Shown: positions 54,101 to 61,924, counted from the first letter of the stretch. The stretch is DNA of 64,000 nt from Fermentibacter sp964564435 (GCA_964564435.1 CAZMAT010000002.1:186001-250000), one strand, 5' to 3'. Notes: generated by a model not told the origin, from the sequence alone. Translations and numbers: made by a program.

Positions 54101-54777
54101 TCGTGATCACCGATTCGTCCGTCGTCATCGAGCCGGACGGTTTCATCATCGTCACATCCGACAGCTCGGCCTTCCGCGAAGTCTGGCCCGGGCTCGACTG
54201 TCCCGTCATAGAGCCCCAGTCGTGGCCGGCGCTCAACGACCAGACCCAGCCCGGGGAGGAATACGCCGACGACGTGAGGCTGACCCTCCCGGGCGGTCAG
54301 GGCGCGGACATGGTCCCGTACGACGATTCTTGGGGCGGCGGTGCCGGCATCAGCCTCGAGAAGATCGATCCCGGGGCACGCGGATGGCTGCCCGGGAGCT
54401 GGAGTTCCTGTACGGGTGACGGGACTCCGGGTGTGCAGAACTCAGTCTACAGCCCCGGATCGGGCCCGCAGGGCTTCCTCTCGTACTGGCCCGACCCCTT
54501 CTCGCCCGACGGCGACGGGATGGACGACGTCCTGACCATCACCGTGCAGGGCGAGGGCGACGTATCTCTCGAGGTGTTCAACGTGCAGGGCCGCAGCCTG
54601 CGTGTCCTGGCGGACGGTGCGCCTTCCGGCGGCCAGTTCACCGCAGTCTGGGAAGGCCTCGACGCCGACGGCGGAAGGCTCCCGGTGGGCCGCTACATAA
54701 TCCTGGCAAGGCTCGAGAAGCCCGATGGTGAGGTCAGGGAGAAGGCTGCCGTCGTTGTCCTCGCCCGGCACCTATAG
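51190..54777 (+). CDS. Large secreted protein with four lamin-tail-like repeats and FlgD-like C-terminus
   Basis: 1195 residues with a short hydrophobic signal (MIMQLLFLALPAQPP). Four lamin-tail-domain-like units begin near residues 17, 324, 628 and 929 (ITEVMANPLDEDNAEFVEI, ITEVMADPYDEDFDEFIEI, VSEVVCNPVDEDTDEYVEL, INEIMYHPAPGDPEWIELS). The first three are each followed by a CARDB-like beta domain rich in DLDADS, and they share a YGTPxPS...DDDGLDGIPxDPGDGxSVER block. The last ~95 residues are FlgD/gliding-type (YWPDPFSPDGDGMDD; GRYIILARL). Asp-rich loops suggest calcium binding. A cell-surface or exported role is inferred. Earlier in-frame codons lack coding character. Confidence 0.85.
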   Translation: MIMQLLFLALPAQPPAITEVMANPLDEDNAEFVEICNPSPLPVDLLGYSITDGDAMDVIEPWDEAAYGVFPDSDAVTGSPIVPAGGYAVLLETGYVLAPAYDFPPGTVILTTGDAALCNGLAAPSDPLTLFDPGGTADSNSVSTYGTPVPSDIWSERDDDGLDGIPSDPGDGMSVERSSASLPDDEASWVEGPPGGTPGAGCGSQGGPDLSCTGVSASDQQPGPGAPFTASAVFLYAGPSPCPAGTLTLFVDLDADSLPGSADIILATADATGMLPGSRDTLSSALSLETGWFCISGHSECEGDTLEANDASSACVSPGGGVAPVITEVMADPYDEDFDEFIEILYTGPGAYPLSGSSITDGDAIDTVVPWQGGPPPGMRVSQWLPSGSIALVIDPEYVLGSMPYDPPESTVVATVANTTIGSGLTADDPVTLYGPWGTGLDDVQSTYGTPVPSEDPLQRDDDGLDGIPLDPGDGFSVERIHPAGPDAEFNWQASAAGGSPGVAPESPDTLDLCVAGIDIAPVANLSRAETVTVEAFVYNCGSLPAAGAVLEFFVDLDADSSSSSGEVQAVLSVPYSIPGQTDTLSTVIDLADGCWLLGATSLLSGDADPSNDTALEAFSSGECPSPAVSEVVCNPVDEDTDEYVELWFPGPGVFDLEGCRICDGDALDVVTQWGVGDLADPDASTGRFMPPGSHAVILDPEYAQGAQPWNFAPGTLVATVSNTTLGDGLAGTDPVLLYSAAGTDTSCVLSTYGTPLLSDDPLSCDDDGLDSIPFNPGEGLAVHRIVPSGPDYESNWVASDPTPGGAPPGVETGLDFSPVALDLEPPFGEDGTMVSLSAWVANLGAEQATQGELEAWLYEDLDFSGSPSPSEIILSLLPDPPAPGDSVEIATSWPAPGTAMTVGIYTVCAGDTTVSDDSLSMVWDRPYDLVINEIMYHPAPGDPEWIELSNSSADSLDISGLMLSDSHEEVVITDSSVVIEPDGFIIVTSDSSAFREVWPGLDCPVIEPQSWPALNDQTQPGEEYADDVRLTLPGGQGADMVPYDDSWGGGAGISLEKIDPGARGWLPGSWSSCTGDGTPGVQNSVYSPGSGPQGFLSYWPDPFSPDGDGMDDVLTITVQGEGDVSLEVFNVQGRSLRVLADGAPSGGQFTAVWEGLDADGGRLPVGRYIILARLEKPDGEVREKAAVVVLARHL

Positions 54778-54780
54778 AGC

Positions 54781-54830
54781 CGCTTCCGGTATCCGGCCTC
54801 CGGCTTCCGGTCTCTGCCCTCCCGGATGCC
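54781..54830. repeat. Short CCGG-rich repeat cluster
   Basis: Several TCCGG/ATCCGG units in a row (TTCCGGTATCCGGCCTCCGGCT onward) lie between the LTD protein stop and a terminator. They resemble the longer array behind thiC at 59256-59459 and may belong to one dispersed repeat family. Confidence 0.5.
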
Positions 54831-54860
54831 GAAAAGAAGAGGGCCGCCCGAAGGCGGCCC
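54831..54860 (-). terminator. Rho-independent terminator for the tdh-side operon
   Basis: On the minus strand a perfect 8-bp stem GGGCCGCC/GGCGGCCC (54860-54853 with 54848-54841) closes a TTCG loop and is followed by TCTTCTTTTC (54840-54831). It ends transcripts of the threonine dehydrogenase gene, whose stop is 20 bases before. Confidence 0.85.
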
Positions 54861-54880
54861 CCGTCATGTCCCGGTCCGGA

Positions 54881-55876
54881 CTACTCCGCCGCGGCACCCT
54901 TGTAGAGCTCGCCCTTCTCGTGGCGGGCCCTGAGCTTCGCCAGCATGTCCGCCGACATGGCGTCGAGGTCCCACGCCGGCGCCCAGCCCCACTCCTGCCT
55001 CGCGGCGGAGTCGTCGATGCTGGTGGGCCAGGAATCTGCGATCTTCTGCCTGAAGTCCGGCTCGTAGGTGCAGGTGAAGCCCGGCACGTGCCTCTTGATG
55101 TTCGCCGCCAGCTCGCCCGCGGTGAACGACATCGCGCCCAGGTTGAAGTCGTTGTAATGCTTTAGCTTCGAGAAATCGGCCTCGGCGAGGTCCATGGTGG
55201 CCTTGATGCAGTCCGGCATGTACATCATGGGCAGGGCGGTGTCCTCGCGGACGAAGCATTTGTATGAGCCCTGCTCGACGGCCTTGTAGTAGATCTCGAC
55301 CGCGTAGTCGGTGGTGCCGCCGCCCGGGAGGGTCTCGGCCGAGATGATGCCGGGGTACCTGAGGCCGCGGGCGTCGACTCCGAACCTCCGGACGTAGTAG
55401 TCCGCCAGCAGCTCGCCGGCGACCTTCGTCACGCCGTACATCGTGCGGGGCTTCAGGACCGTCTCCTGAGGGGTGCCGTGGCGGGGAGTCTCAGGCCCGA
55501 ATGCGGCGATCGAGCTCGGGATTATCACGCGCGCCATTTCGTAGTCCCGCGCGGCCTCGAGGACGTTGATTGTGCCGTTCATGTTGACGTCCCAGCACAT
55601 CTGCGGGTTCTTCTCGCCCACGGCCGAGAGGATGGCGGCCATGTGGAACACCGTGTCGATCTCGTGCCTGCGTATTACGACGTCGAGGCTGGCGCGCTTG
55701 GTGACGTCGATGAAGTAGAAGGGGCCGGATTCCGTGAGTTCCTTCGAAGGCGCGGTCTTGCGGCCCGTCGCGACCACGTTCTCCGCTCCGTAGCGCTGGC
55801 GGAGCGCAAGCGTCAGCTCGCTGCCTATCTGGCCCACCGCTCCGGTTACGAGGATTCTCTTGATGCTCTTGGCCAT
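54881..55876 (-). CDS. tdh: SDR-type L-threonine 3-dehydrogenase
   Basis: 331 residues from the ATG at 55876 (GAAAGGG upstream; a GTG at 55882 is an alternative). Extended SDR fold: LVTGAVGQIGSELTLAL (NAD site), VFHMAAILSAVGE, SSIAAFGPETP (Ser), TMYGVTKVAGELLADYY (YxxxK), RYPGIISAETLPGGGTTDYAVEI (substrate loop found in this TDH group) and ALPMMYMPDCIKAT. It oxidises threonine to 2-amino-3-ketobutyrate. Downstream terminator is close. Confidence 0.9.
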   Translation of the reverse strand: MAKSIKRILVTGAVGQIGSELTLALRQRYGAENVVATGRKTAPSKELTESGPFYFIDVTKRASLDVVIRRHEIDTVFHMAAILSAVGEKNPQMCWDVNMNGTINVLEAARDYEMARVIIPSSIAAFGPETPRHGTPQETVLKPRTMYGVTKVAGELLADYYVRRFGVDARGLRYPGIISAETLPGGGTTDYAVEIYYKAVEQGSYKCFVREDTALPMMYMPDCIKATMDLAEADFSKLKHYNDFNLGAMSFTAGELAANIKRHVPGFTCTYEPDFRQKIADSWPTSIDDSAARQEWGWAPAWDLDAMSADMLAKLRARHEKGELYKGAAAE

Positions 55877-55905
55877 ATCCACCCTTTCGGACGCTGGGTT
55901 CCGGC

Positions 55906-57498
55906 TCAGTCGCCGGGACGGAGGAGGGAAACGGACTGTATTCTCGTACCCACGGTGAGCCTGTCAAGTATCGGATCCCCTTCCGATACCGACGCGAAGG
56001 CCGTGTACCGGCAGTCCAGCCTGTCGTGGTCGTCGAGCATGATGAAGAACTGGCTCCCGCCGGTGTCGAGGCCCGAGTCGGCCATCCCGACCACACCGCG
56101 CCGGAAGCGCACGAGGCTCCTCTCGTTCGGGAGGCTGAAGCCCGGGCCGCCGTAGCCGTTGCCCTGGGGGCATCCCGCCTGGGCCACGAAGCCGGGGATC
56201 ACCCTGTGGAACCACAGCCCGTCGTAGAAGCCGGACATGGAGAGCCAGCAGAATGCCCGGCAGGTCGCCGGGGCGATGTCCGTCAGGAGAGTGAGCGTGA
56301 TGTCGCCCTCGTCGGTGCGGATAACGGCCCTGTCGTATCCCCCGAAGTCTGCCGCCGCGTCGGGGATCCCCGGGCGCCCGTGCAGGGAATCATCGATCCC
56401 CAGCATCGCGCACGCCGCCTCCCGCAGGTCCCTGTCGTCCCGGGTCGCGAGAAGGCCGCGCGCCAGCTCGGAAGCCGAGGCCGTGTCGCCCGAGGCTGCG
56501 ATGCTCTCGAGATAGGAGATGGTGACGAGCCAGTAAGGATCTGTCATCAGCGACCTGTCCATCGCGGCATCCACCGGCAGGCCCGACGAGAGCCATGCCT
56601 GCTCCGCCGCGAGCCTGCGGCCGGGTTCGGGGCTGCCCATGAGTTCGTGCAGCAGGTCCCTGTCCTCCGCGTCCAGCATGGCCGCAGCCTGGTCCCCCAC
56701 CGGCCCGGGCATGGAGGAGAGCCCGCGGATCGCCTCTTCAGCGCCGGGCAGCCCTGCCTCGCGCATCCTCGAAGCCGCGCACAGCGCAACGTACGGCACC
56801 GTGTCGCCGAGCAGGGGCGGAAGCAGGGCTGGATCGGCCCTCCCTGCGGCCTCGTACCTCACCGCCCAGAGCGGATCCGAGAGCAGCGGACCGAGGGCGG
56901 TGACCGGAAGAGCCCTGGCCGCATACACCCTCGCCAGGGGCGGCATCGCGGAGATGCCCTCCGGCTGGATCCCTCGTCCCGTTTCGGCCAGATACCTCGC
57001 GAGAGGCGCCTGAAGGCTGCGCACCGCGGGGCTGTTCTCCAGCCCTCCCATGCCGAGCCTTCCATAGACCTGCATCGCCAGGCGCACGGTTTCTTCGGGG
57101 AGGCCGTCCAGTTCTCCCCGCACCAGGCTGTCCACCAGCACCGGCAGGGTCGGCTGCTCGCCCCTGGCGAACTCGTGGAGCATGCGCATCATCAGGGATT
57201 CCACGGCCTGTCCCGGCTCCACCCCGGCCAGCATCTCCGGAGAAGGCTCCCCCGCACCGAACTCGAGCAGCCACGGCTCGGGGCCGGTCGGCAGCGGTTC
57301 TCCCGCCGACCACGAAGCCCACGAGGCCATCCTCGCATATCCGCCCTCGAGCGAGAGCAGTTCTTCGATCGCGTTCTCCATCCCGTCGGCACGGAGCCCG
57401 GTCCTGGCGTAGGCCTCCGCCATGCCCAGCAGGGTCTGGAGGTCGGCTGGATCGCCAGAAGAAGTCATAGCAGCCACCACCATGAGAAGGTGAGTCAT
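55906..57498 (-). CDS. Cyclophilin-type peptidyl-prolyl isomerase with N-terminal HEAT-like region
   Basis: 530 residues. Residues 1-~375 are helical, with paired-helix HEAT-like repeats (ARVYAARALPVTALGPLLSDPLWAVRYEAAGRADPALLPPL). The C-terminal ~150 residues are a cyclophilin: AVIRTDEGDITLTLL, GFYDGLWFHRVIPGFVAQAGCPQG (catalytic Arg in FHR), GVVGMADSGLDTGGSQFFI. A short hydrophobic start (MTHLLMVVAAM) suggests export. It accelerates prolyl isomerisation, probably in the periplasm. ATGA overlap with the DUF2007 gene; upstream of tdh. Confidence 0.9.
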   Translation of the reverse strand: MTHLLMVVAAMTSSGDPADLQTLLGMAEAYARTGLRADGMENAIEELLSLEGGYARMASWASWSAGEPLPTGPEPWLLEFGAGEPSPEMLAGVEPGQAVESLMMRMLHEFARGEQPTLPVLVDSLVRGELDGLPEETVRLAMQVYGRLGMGGLENSPAVRSLQAPLARYLAETGRGIQPEGISAMPPLARVYAARALPVTALGPLLSDPLWAVRYEAAGRADPALLPPLLGDTVPYVALCAASRMREAGLPGAEEAIRGLSSMPGPVGDQAAAMLDAEDRDLLHELMGSPEPGRRLAAEQAWLSSGLPVDAAMDRSLMTDPYWLVTISYLESIAASGDTASASELARGLLATRDDRDLREAACAMLGIDDSLHGRPGIPDAAADFGGYDRAVIRTDEGDITLTLLTDIAPATCRAFCWLSMSGFYDGLWFHRVIPGFVAQAGCPQGNGYGGPGFSLPNERSLVRFRRGVVGMADSGLDTGGSQFFIMLDDHDRLDCRYTAFASVSEGDPILDRLTVGTRIQSVSLLRPGD

Positions 57499-57806
57499 CG
57501 TTCTTCCCCATCCGCGGCATCCTCTTCCGCATCATCCGCACCGTCGGCCTCCAGCGATTCCAGGAAGCCCTTCAGGAGATCCTCCGCCCTGGCCCGGTCG
57601 CCCTCCCTGACGAGGACATACCCCCAGGCCGGGTTGAAGACGCGGGCTATCCCGTCGTACATCGGGATCTGCCTGCTCTGCAGGGCCGACTCGATGCCCT
57701 CCGCCGCGAGCATCGCCTGGATCGACAGCGCCTCGATCTCGTTCGAGGCCGTGTGCACCCTCACCAGGTCCTGATTCGAGAGATCGACAGCTTCATCGGG
57801 GATCAT
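57495..57806 (-). CDS. DUF2007-type small protein
   Basis: 103 residues from the ATG at 57806 (GGAGG 6 bases upstream; an ATG at 57812 would be too close to it). LVRVHTASNEIEALSIQAMLAAEGIESALQSRQIPMYDGIA and WGYVLVREGDRARAEDLLKGFL match the DUF2007 signal-transducing fold. The tail is strongly acidic. Stop overlaps the cyclophilin start. It diverges from the thiC riboswitch. Function unknown. Confidence 0.78.
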   Translation of the reverse strand: MIPDEAVDLSNQDLVRVHTASNEIEALSIQAMLAAEGIESALQSRQIPMYDGIARVFNPAWGYVLVREGDRARAEDLLKGFLESLEADGADDAEEDAADGEER

Positions 57807-57823
57807 GATCATCCTCCGTGGAC

Positions 57824-57852
57824 GTGCAGGGTCGTGCCATTTGAAGTATCAT
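57824..57852 (+). promoter_or_regulatory. Probable promoter of the thiC transcript
   Basis: TATCAT at 57847-57852 is a good -10, placed just before the riboswitch; the -35 region (GTGCAG around 57824) is poor. The -10 is near-palindromic (minus strand TATGAT), so it could also serve the divergent DUF2007 gene. Confidence 0.35.
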
Positions 57853-57854
57853 AG

Positions 57855-57933
57855 CGCAGAAGGGGGTGCCCCGCCGGGCTGAGATCATACCCCGAGGAAC
57901 CTGATCCGGGTAATGCCGGCGAAGGGAAGTGCG
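57855..57933 (+). ncRNA. TPP riboswitch (THI element)
   Basis: The conserved THI box is plain: GGGGTGCCCC, GGCTGAGATCATACCCC, then GAACCTGATCCGGGTAATGCC and GGCGAAGGGAAG. P1 is CGCA (57855-57858) with TGCG (57930-57933). It senses thiamin pyrophosphate and controls thiC. The expression platform (57934-57974) holds a CCGGGC/GCCCGG hairpin (57938-57943 with 57955-57960) and GGGATCCC (57964-57971), which covers the AAGGGA ribosome site, suggesting translational control. Confidence 0.97.
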
Positions 57934-57974
57934 AGAACCGGGCTCTGCACTGCTGCCCGGGAAGGGATCCCGAA

Positions 57975-59357
57975 TTGGAGAACATCATCGACGCAGCGAG
58001 GAAGGGCTCGGGCCATCCCTCGATGGACGCCGTCGCGCGCCGTGAGGGCCTCGACTCATCCGTGATCGCTGGAGGCATCGCAGAAGGCACGATCGTGATC
58101 CCCTGCTCGAACGCATCCGAACGCGCGAATCCCTGCGGTGTCGGGCGGGGCCTTTCGGTGAAGGTCAATGCCAACATCGGCAGTTCCGCGGACATGGAGT
58201 CGGTGGACTCGGAGCTCGAGAAGCTCGACATTGCCGTCCGCTTCGGCGCCGACACGGTCATGGACCTCTCCACCGGCCCGCGCTGGCGCGAGATCCTCGG
58301 CCGCATCTCGCAGGCCAGCCCCGTACCGCTTGGCACCGTTCCTCTCTACCAGGTCTTCGGCGAGGTGCTCGAAGGCGGAGGCGAGGCCGGCGACGTCGAG
58401 CCCGACGCAATGTTCCGGGCGGTCGAGGACCACTGCAGGCTGGGCGTGGACTTCCTCACCCTGCACTGCGGCGTCACCCGCAGGGCCGTGGAGCTGCTGA
58501 GGCATCAGGGCAGGAAGCAGGGCATCGTCTCGCGAGGCGGCGCCCTGATGGCGGAGTGGATGGCGTCACGTAAGGCCGAGAACCCCTTCTACGATCGTTT
58601 CGACGACCTTATCGACATCCTGCGCAGGTACGACGCAACCTTCTCACTGGGAGACGGACTGCGGCCGGGATGCCTGGCCGACGCCTCCGACCGCGCCCAG
58701 ATAGAGGAGCTTGTCACCCTGGGCGAGCTCCAGCAGAGAGCCTTCGCCGCGGGCGTGCAGGTGATGATCGAGGGTCCGGGCCACGTCCCCATGGACCAGA
58801 TCGAGCACAACATCCGCCTCCAGAAGACCCTTTGCAGCGGCGCGCCGTTCTACGTCCTGGGGCCGCTGGTGACCGACATCGCTCCGGGCTACGACCACAT
58901 CACCTCGGCCATAGGCGGGGCCATGGCGGCCTGGTTCGGGGCCGACTTCCTCTGCTACGTCACCCCCGCCGAGCACCTCAGGCTGCCCGACGTCGATGAC
59001 GTGCGGGTCGGGACGGTGACGGCCAGGATAGCCGCCCATGCCGCGGATGTCGCGAGAGGCCTGCGAGGCGCGCGCGACAGGGACGATGCGATGGCCCTCG
59101 CCCGCGCATCCTTCGACTGGGAGAGGCAGTTCGCGCTGGCCGTAGACCCCGAGAAGGCCTGCATCGAGCGGCGCAGGGTCATGCCCTCGGATACCGACGT
59201 CTGCTCGATGTGCGGAAGGCTCTGCGCGGTGAAGACCAGCCGCCGCGCGCTGGAGCCGGCATCCGGCGACCGGCATCCGGAGAACAGAGCAGTAAGTAGT
59301 CGGCGTCCGGCATCCGGCGTTCGGCATCCGGTGTCCGGGGAACAGAGCGGCAAGTAG
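57975..59357 (+). CDS. thiC: Phosphomethylpyrimidine synthase ThiC
   Basis: 460 residues, a radical-SAM-like enzyme turning AIR into HMP-P for thiamin. Motifs: CSNASERANPCGVGRGL region, VKVNANIGSS, FGADTVMDLSTG, TLHCGVTRRAVEL, EGPGHVPMDQIEHN, PFYVLGPLVTDIAPGYDHI, and the Fe-S cluster site CSMCGRLCAVK (C-x2-C-x3-C). Short anaerobic-type form. TTG start with AAGGGA upstream. The last ~31 residues (from ALEPASGD onward) are encoded by CCGG-rich tandem repeats and have no family counterpart: an original stop seems to have been lost. Confidence 0.95.
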   Translation: MENIIDAARKGSGHPSMDAVARREGLDSSVIAGGIAEGTIVIPCSNASERANPCGVGRGLSVKVNANIGSSADMESVDSELEKLDIAVRFGADTVMDLSTGPRWREILGRISQASPVPLGTVPLYQVFGEVLEGGGEAGDVEPDAMFRAVEDHCRLGVDFLTLHCGVTRRAVELLRHQGRKQGIVSRGGALMAEWMASRKAENPFYDRFDDLIDILRRYDATFSLGDGLRPGCLADASDRAQIEELVTLGELQQRAFAAGVQVMIEGPGHVPMDQIEHNIRLQKTLCSGAPFYVLGPLVTDIAPGYDHITSAIGGAMAAWFGADFLCYVTPAEHLRLPDVDDVRVGTVTARIAAHAADVARGLRGARDRDDAMALARASFDWERQFALAVDPEKACIERRRVMPSDTDVCSMCGRLCAVKTSRRALEPASGDRHPENRAVSSRRPASGVRHPVSGEQSGK

Positions 59358-59459
59358 TCGGCGTCCGGCGTCCGGTTTCAGGCATCCGGGAAACAGAAGC
59401 CGGAGCCGAATCCGCTCCGATGCCGCTCCGGAAGCCGGAGACCGGAAACCGGAAACCGG
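59256..59459. repeat. CCGG-rich tandem repeat array at the thiC 3' end
   Basis: Units of GCATCCGG/GTCCGG alternate with GAACAGAGC...AAGTAGTCGG blocks. The GAACAGAGC block recurs at 59282 and 59340 (offset 58) and, decayed, at 59390 (offset 50). The right end (GAGACCGGAAACCGG) runs in inverted sense relative to the left. It overlaps the last codons of thiC and abuts the stop of the convergent GH114-like gene. Confidence 0.75.
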
Positions 59460-60425
59460 CTAATAGTCCTCGAACGAATCGACCTTGTCGAGATAGACGC
59501 CGTCGAACCCGGCTGCGACGACCCTGTCCAGATAAGAATCCGGACTGCCGTAGATGATGGCCTGCCACTCCGGGTCCCAGTATTCGACAAGATAGTTGCC
59601 GGGCCAGTCCGGATTCTCCGATCCCAGCCAGGACGGCGGGTCGGTCTCCCACGCCGGATCCCAGTACCAGCGGTAGTCCTCGGCTTCGCCTATGCTCATG
59701 TAGCAGAGCACGAGTCTCTTCCCACCGCCGGGCTTGGTCGAGAGCGCTTCGACCTGAGCGGGGCCGAGCTGCTCCCCGCAGCAGAACAGGTCGATCACGA
59801 ACATGTCGTATCCGGTGGCGTCGAGCGCCGCGACGAACCCGTCCACGCTAGTGAATTCCTGATCATTGATCAGATAAAGAAAGTTGCAGGCATCTCCGAG
59901 ACTTTCCACCGGATCGCCATTCATCTCCCAGGGCTCCGAGGGATACGGCGGAATGTCGTCCAGTGCCCTGTGGTCCGCCGCGAAGGATACGTAGCCGCGT
60001 TCAGCGCTCCATGCGTACGAGCTGTCAACCTTCCAATGCGTCCAGCAGTAGTCGGTGGCCATCACCTCTATCCCGCTAGACTCTGCGAGGTCGAGGAAGC
60101 CCAGCACCCATTCCTGCTCGGCTTCGGGGGTCTCCTCGTCGTCGCCGGTGTAGCCGAAGAAGAGGTCCTCCCTGCCCTGCCCGTCGATGGCTGCCATGTA
60201 GGCTTCGACTGGCGTCCCGTCAGGCTCGAGGTCGGTGGTCAGCAGCTCCTGCCCGTTCTGAGGCACCACGATGAAGCCCGGGACCTGCTGCTTGGCGTAG
60301 GATGACAGCCCGGCCACGAAGTCGCGCATCTCCTGCGGGGCATCAACTCCTCCCGACGGGTCCTCCGGCCCCCCTCCGCAGGCGCAGGCCAGAAGGGCGA
60401 ACGAGAGCCTGACGAAATCCTTCAA
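59460..60425 (-). CDS. GH114/TM1410-like lipoprotein (putative polygalactosaminidase)
   Basis: 321 residues. A lipobox (LSFALLACAC) follows a short signal; the TTG start at 60425 overlaps the SGNH stop as TTGA. The TIM-barrel signature is strong: DMFVIDLFCCG, KRLVLCYMSIGEAEDYRWYW, PSWLGSENPDWPGNYLVEYW, YLDRVVAAGFDGVYLDKVDSF. This family includes endo-alpha-1,4-polygalactosaminidases. An outer-membrane or periplasmic lipoprotein that may trim an amino-sugar polysaccharide; substrate unproven. Confidence 0.85.
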   Translation of the reverse strand: MKDFVRLSFALLACACGGGPEDPSGGVDAPQEMRDFVAGLSSYAKQQVPGFIVVPQNGQELLTTDLEPDGTPVEAYMAAIDGQGREDLFFGYTGDDEETPEAEQEWVLGFLDLAESSGIEVMATDYCWTHWKVDSSYAWSAERGYVSFAADHRALDDIPPYPSEPWEMNGDPVESLGDACNFLYLINDQEFTSVDGFVAALDATGYDMFVIDLFCCGEQLGPAQVEALSTKPGGGKRLVLCYMSIGEAEDYRWYWDPAWETDPPSWLGSENPDWPGNYLVEYWDPEWQAIIYGSPDSYLDRVVAAGFDGVYLDKVDSFEDY

Positions 60426-61924
60426 TCGCCCACCAGTCCCTCCCGGATCAGGAACGCAGCCACGCTGTCTGCAACGAGGGCCGCTCCGGCATCGTTCAGA
60501 TGACCTCCGTCGTAGAAGTAGGCCAGATCGTGCGGTATTCCCGAGCCTAGATCGTAGCACGCAACGCCCTCTTCGGCGCAGACCTCCCTCACATCCTGGT
60601 TGATGGTGTCGAGCATCCTCCACATGGTGGCCGCCGACAGCGCGTGGTCGGGCCTCTCGATCTTCCACATGAACTCTCCGAAGATGCCTCGCCAGGAATC
60701 GGTGTCTGCGAAGGCCATCGGCTGGGTCAGGAAAACCGGCGTCACATCGAGGGTCCTCGCCCTTTCGATGAGCCCCCTCACGTTGTTTCTGGTGTAGTCG
60801 GGATCTGCCATGAGATCGTGCAGATCATCCGGCGTATCGGCTTCCGGCCCCTCCATGGGCACGGGAACATATCCCTGCGCCCAGGGCGTTCCCTGCACGG
60901 GAACCTCGTCGATCCAGGCCTTCTTCAGCGAATAGGCGATCTGGATGACCCTGCTGTTACAGAAAAGCCACCAGCCGATGTCCGGTTCTAAGGTGCCCAG
61001 GCCTCCCTGCCTGCCGGGATCCATGGTGAAGTAGTTGCCCATCTCGTTCATCCCGAGCAGGAAGAGGACGATGTCGGGCCTGATGTCCGGGATGACCTCG
61101 TCCATGAATACGAGATGGCCTCTCGAGCCATGACCACCGAGACCGCCGTTGCCCACCCAGGTTCGCGGTTCGACCTCTCGCAGATGCTGCTGGAGCTGCG
61201 CGGGCCAGGTCCTCGAGTCGTCCAGTTCGAAGCACTGGGTCGTGCTGCCGCCGATGCAGACTATCGTGGTCCACCCGTCCCAGTCTTCCGGCGGCTCCTC
61301 GCCCCTCATCCCCCACCTGTTGGTGGAGTAGGTTCCGCCGGACATCACTCCGGGGAGGTCGGACTCCAGTGTCATTCTGACATGAGGTCTCAGATCCAGC
61401 GAGGCGTGGAACACGCTCCCGGGCGAGACGATCCTCATTCCGACCTCGAGCATCGCGAAGGCGAGACAGATCGTGAAAACGATCAGGAAGCTCCTCTTCC
61501 CGAACAGAGCCCATCTCCCCGAGGGACAGGCAGATACTGAAGCGATCGCAAGGCCTGCGAGCATGAGGGCCGCTCCCCACACGATCCTGTCTTCGGAAGC
61601 CAGGGGAGTGAAGTACGGGCCGATCCAAGCACAGAGAGCAAGAAGCGGGAGCCCTGCGAAGACAGCGGTCTCGGGGACCGGTGTCGATCCGATCCGGTGG
61701 AGGACCCTGTCTGAACGCTCCATTGTCTTCCCGGGAGAGATCGCGAGCGATAAGAGGGGGACTATGACGAGTATGGCGCCTGCCGCAACGACCGCCGCCA
61801 GCGGAAGGGAGTACACGCCCAGAAAGGCGGGATGCGCGCTCCTCGATCCTGCAAACACAAGCCAGCAGGATACGAAGCCGCACATGAGCAACACAAGACC
61901 CAGAGGGATAATTCTCTTCACCAT
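60422..61924 (-). CDS. SGNH/GDSL hydrolase with N-terminal membrane domain
   Basis: 500 residues from the ATG at 61924 (AAGGAC 6 bases upstream). Four to five N-terminal TM helices precede an SGNH domain: block I IVCIGGSTTQC (Ser nucleophile), block II GNGGLGGHGSRG, block III LGMNEMGNYF (Asn-equivalent) and block V DGGHLNDAGAAL (Asp/His). Such proteins deacetylate or acylate surface polysaccharides. Coupled to the GH114-like lipoprotein gene, suggesting a shared polymer substrate. Confidence 0.85.
   Translation of the reverse strand: MVKRIIPLGLVLLMCGFVSCWLVFAGSRSAHPAFLGVYSLPLAAVVAAGAILVIVPLLSLAISPGKTMERSDRVLHRIGSTPVPETAVFAGLPLLALCAWIGPYFTPLASEDRIVWGAALMLAGLAIASVSACPSGRWALFGKRSFLIVFTICLAFAMLEVGMRIVSPGSVFHASLDLRPHVRMTLESDLPGVMSGGTYSTNRWGMRGEEPPEDWDGWTTIVCIGGSTTQCFELDDSRTWPAQLQQHLREVEPRTWVGNGGLGGHGSRGHLVFMDEVIPDIRPDIVLFLLGMNEMGNYFTMDPGRQGGLGTLEPDIGWWLFCNSRVIQIAYSLKKAWIDEVPVQGTPWAQGYVPVPMEGPEADTPDDLHDLMADPDYTRNNVRGLIERARTLDVTPVFLTQPMAFADTDSWRGIFGEFMWKIERPDHALSAATMWRMLDTINQDVREVCAEEGVACYDLGSGIPHDLAYFYDGGHLNDAGAALVADSVAAFLIREGLVGD

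Noticed and set aside
54841..54860. The 54.8-kb hairpin as terminator for the plus-strand LTD gene
   Set aside because: On the plus strand no T-rich tract follows the stem; only the minus strand shows one.
59256..59459. CRISPR array behind thiC
   Set aside because: Repeat units are short, imperfect and in direct contact; there are no regular unique spacers and no cas genes.
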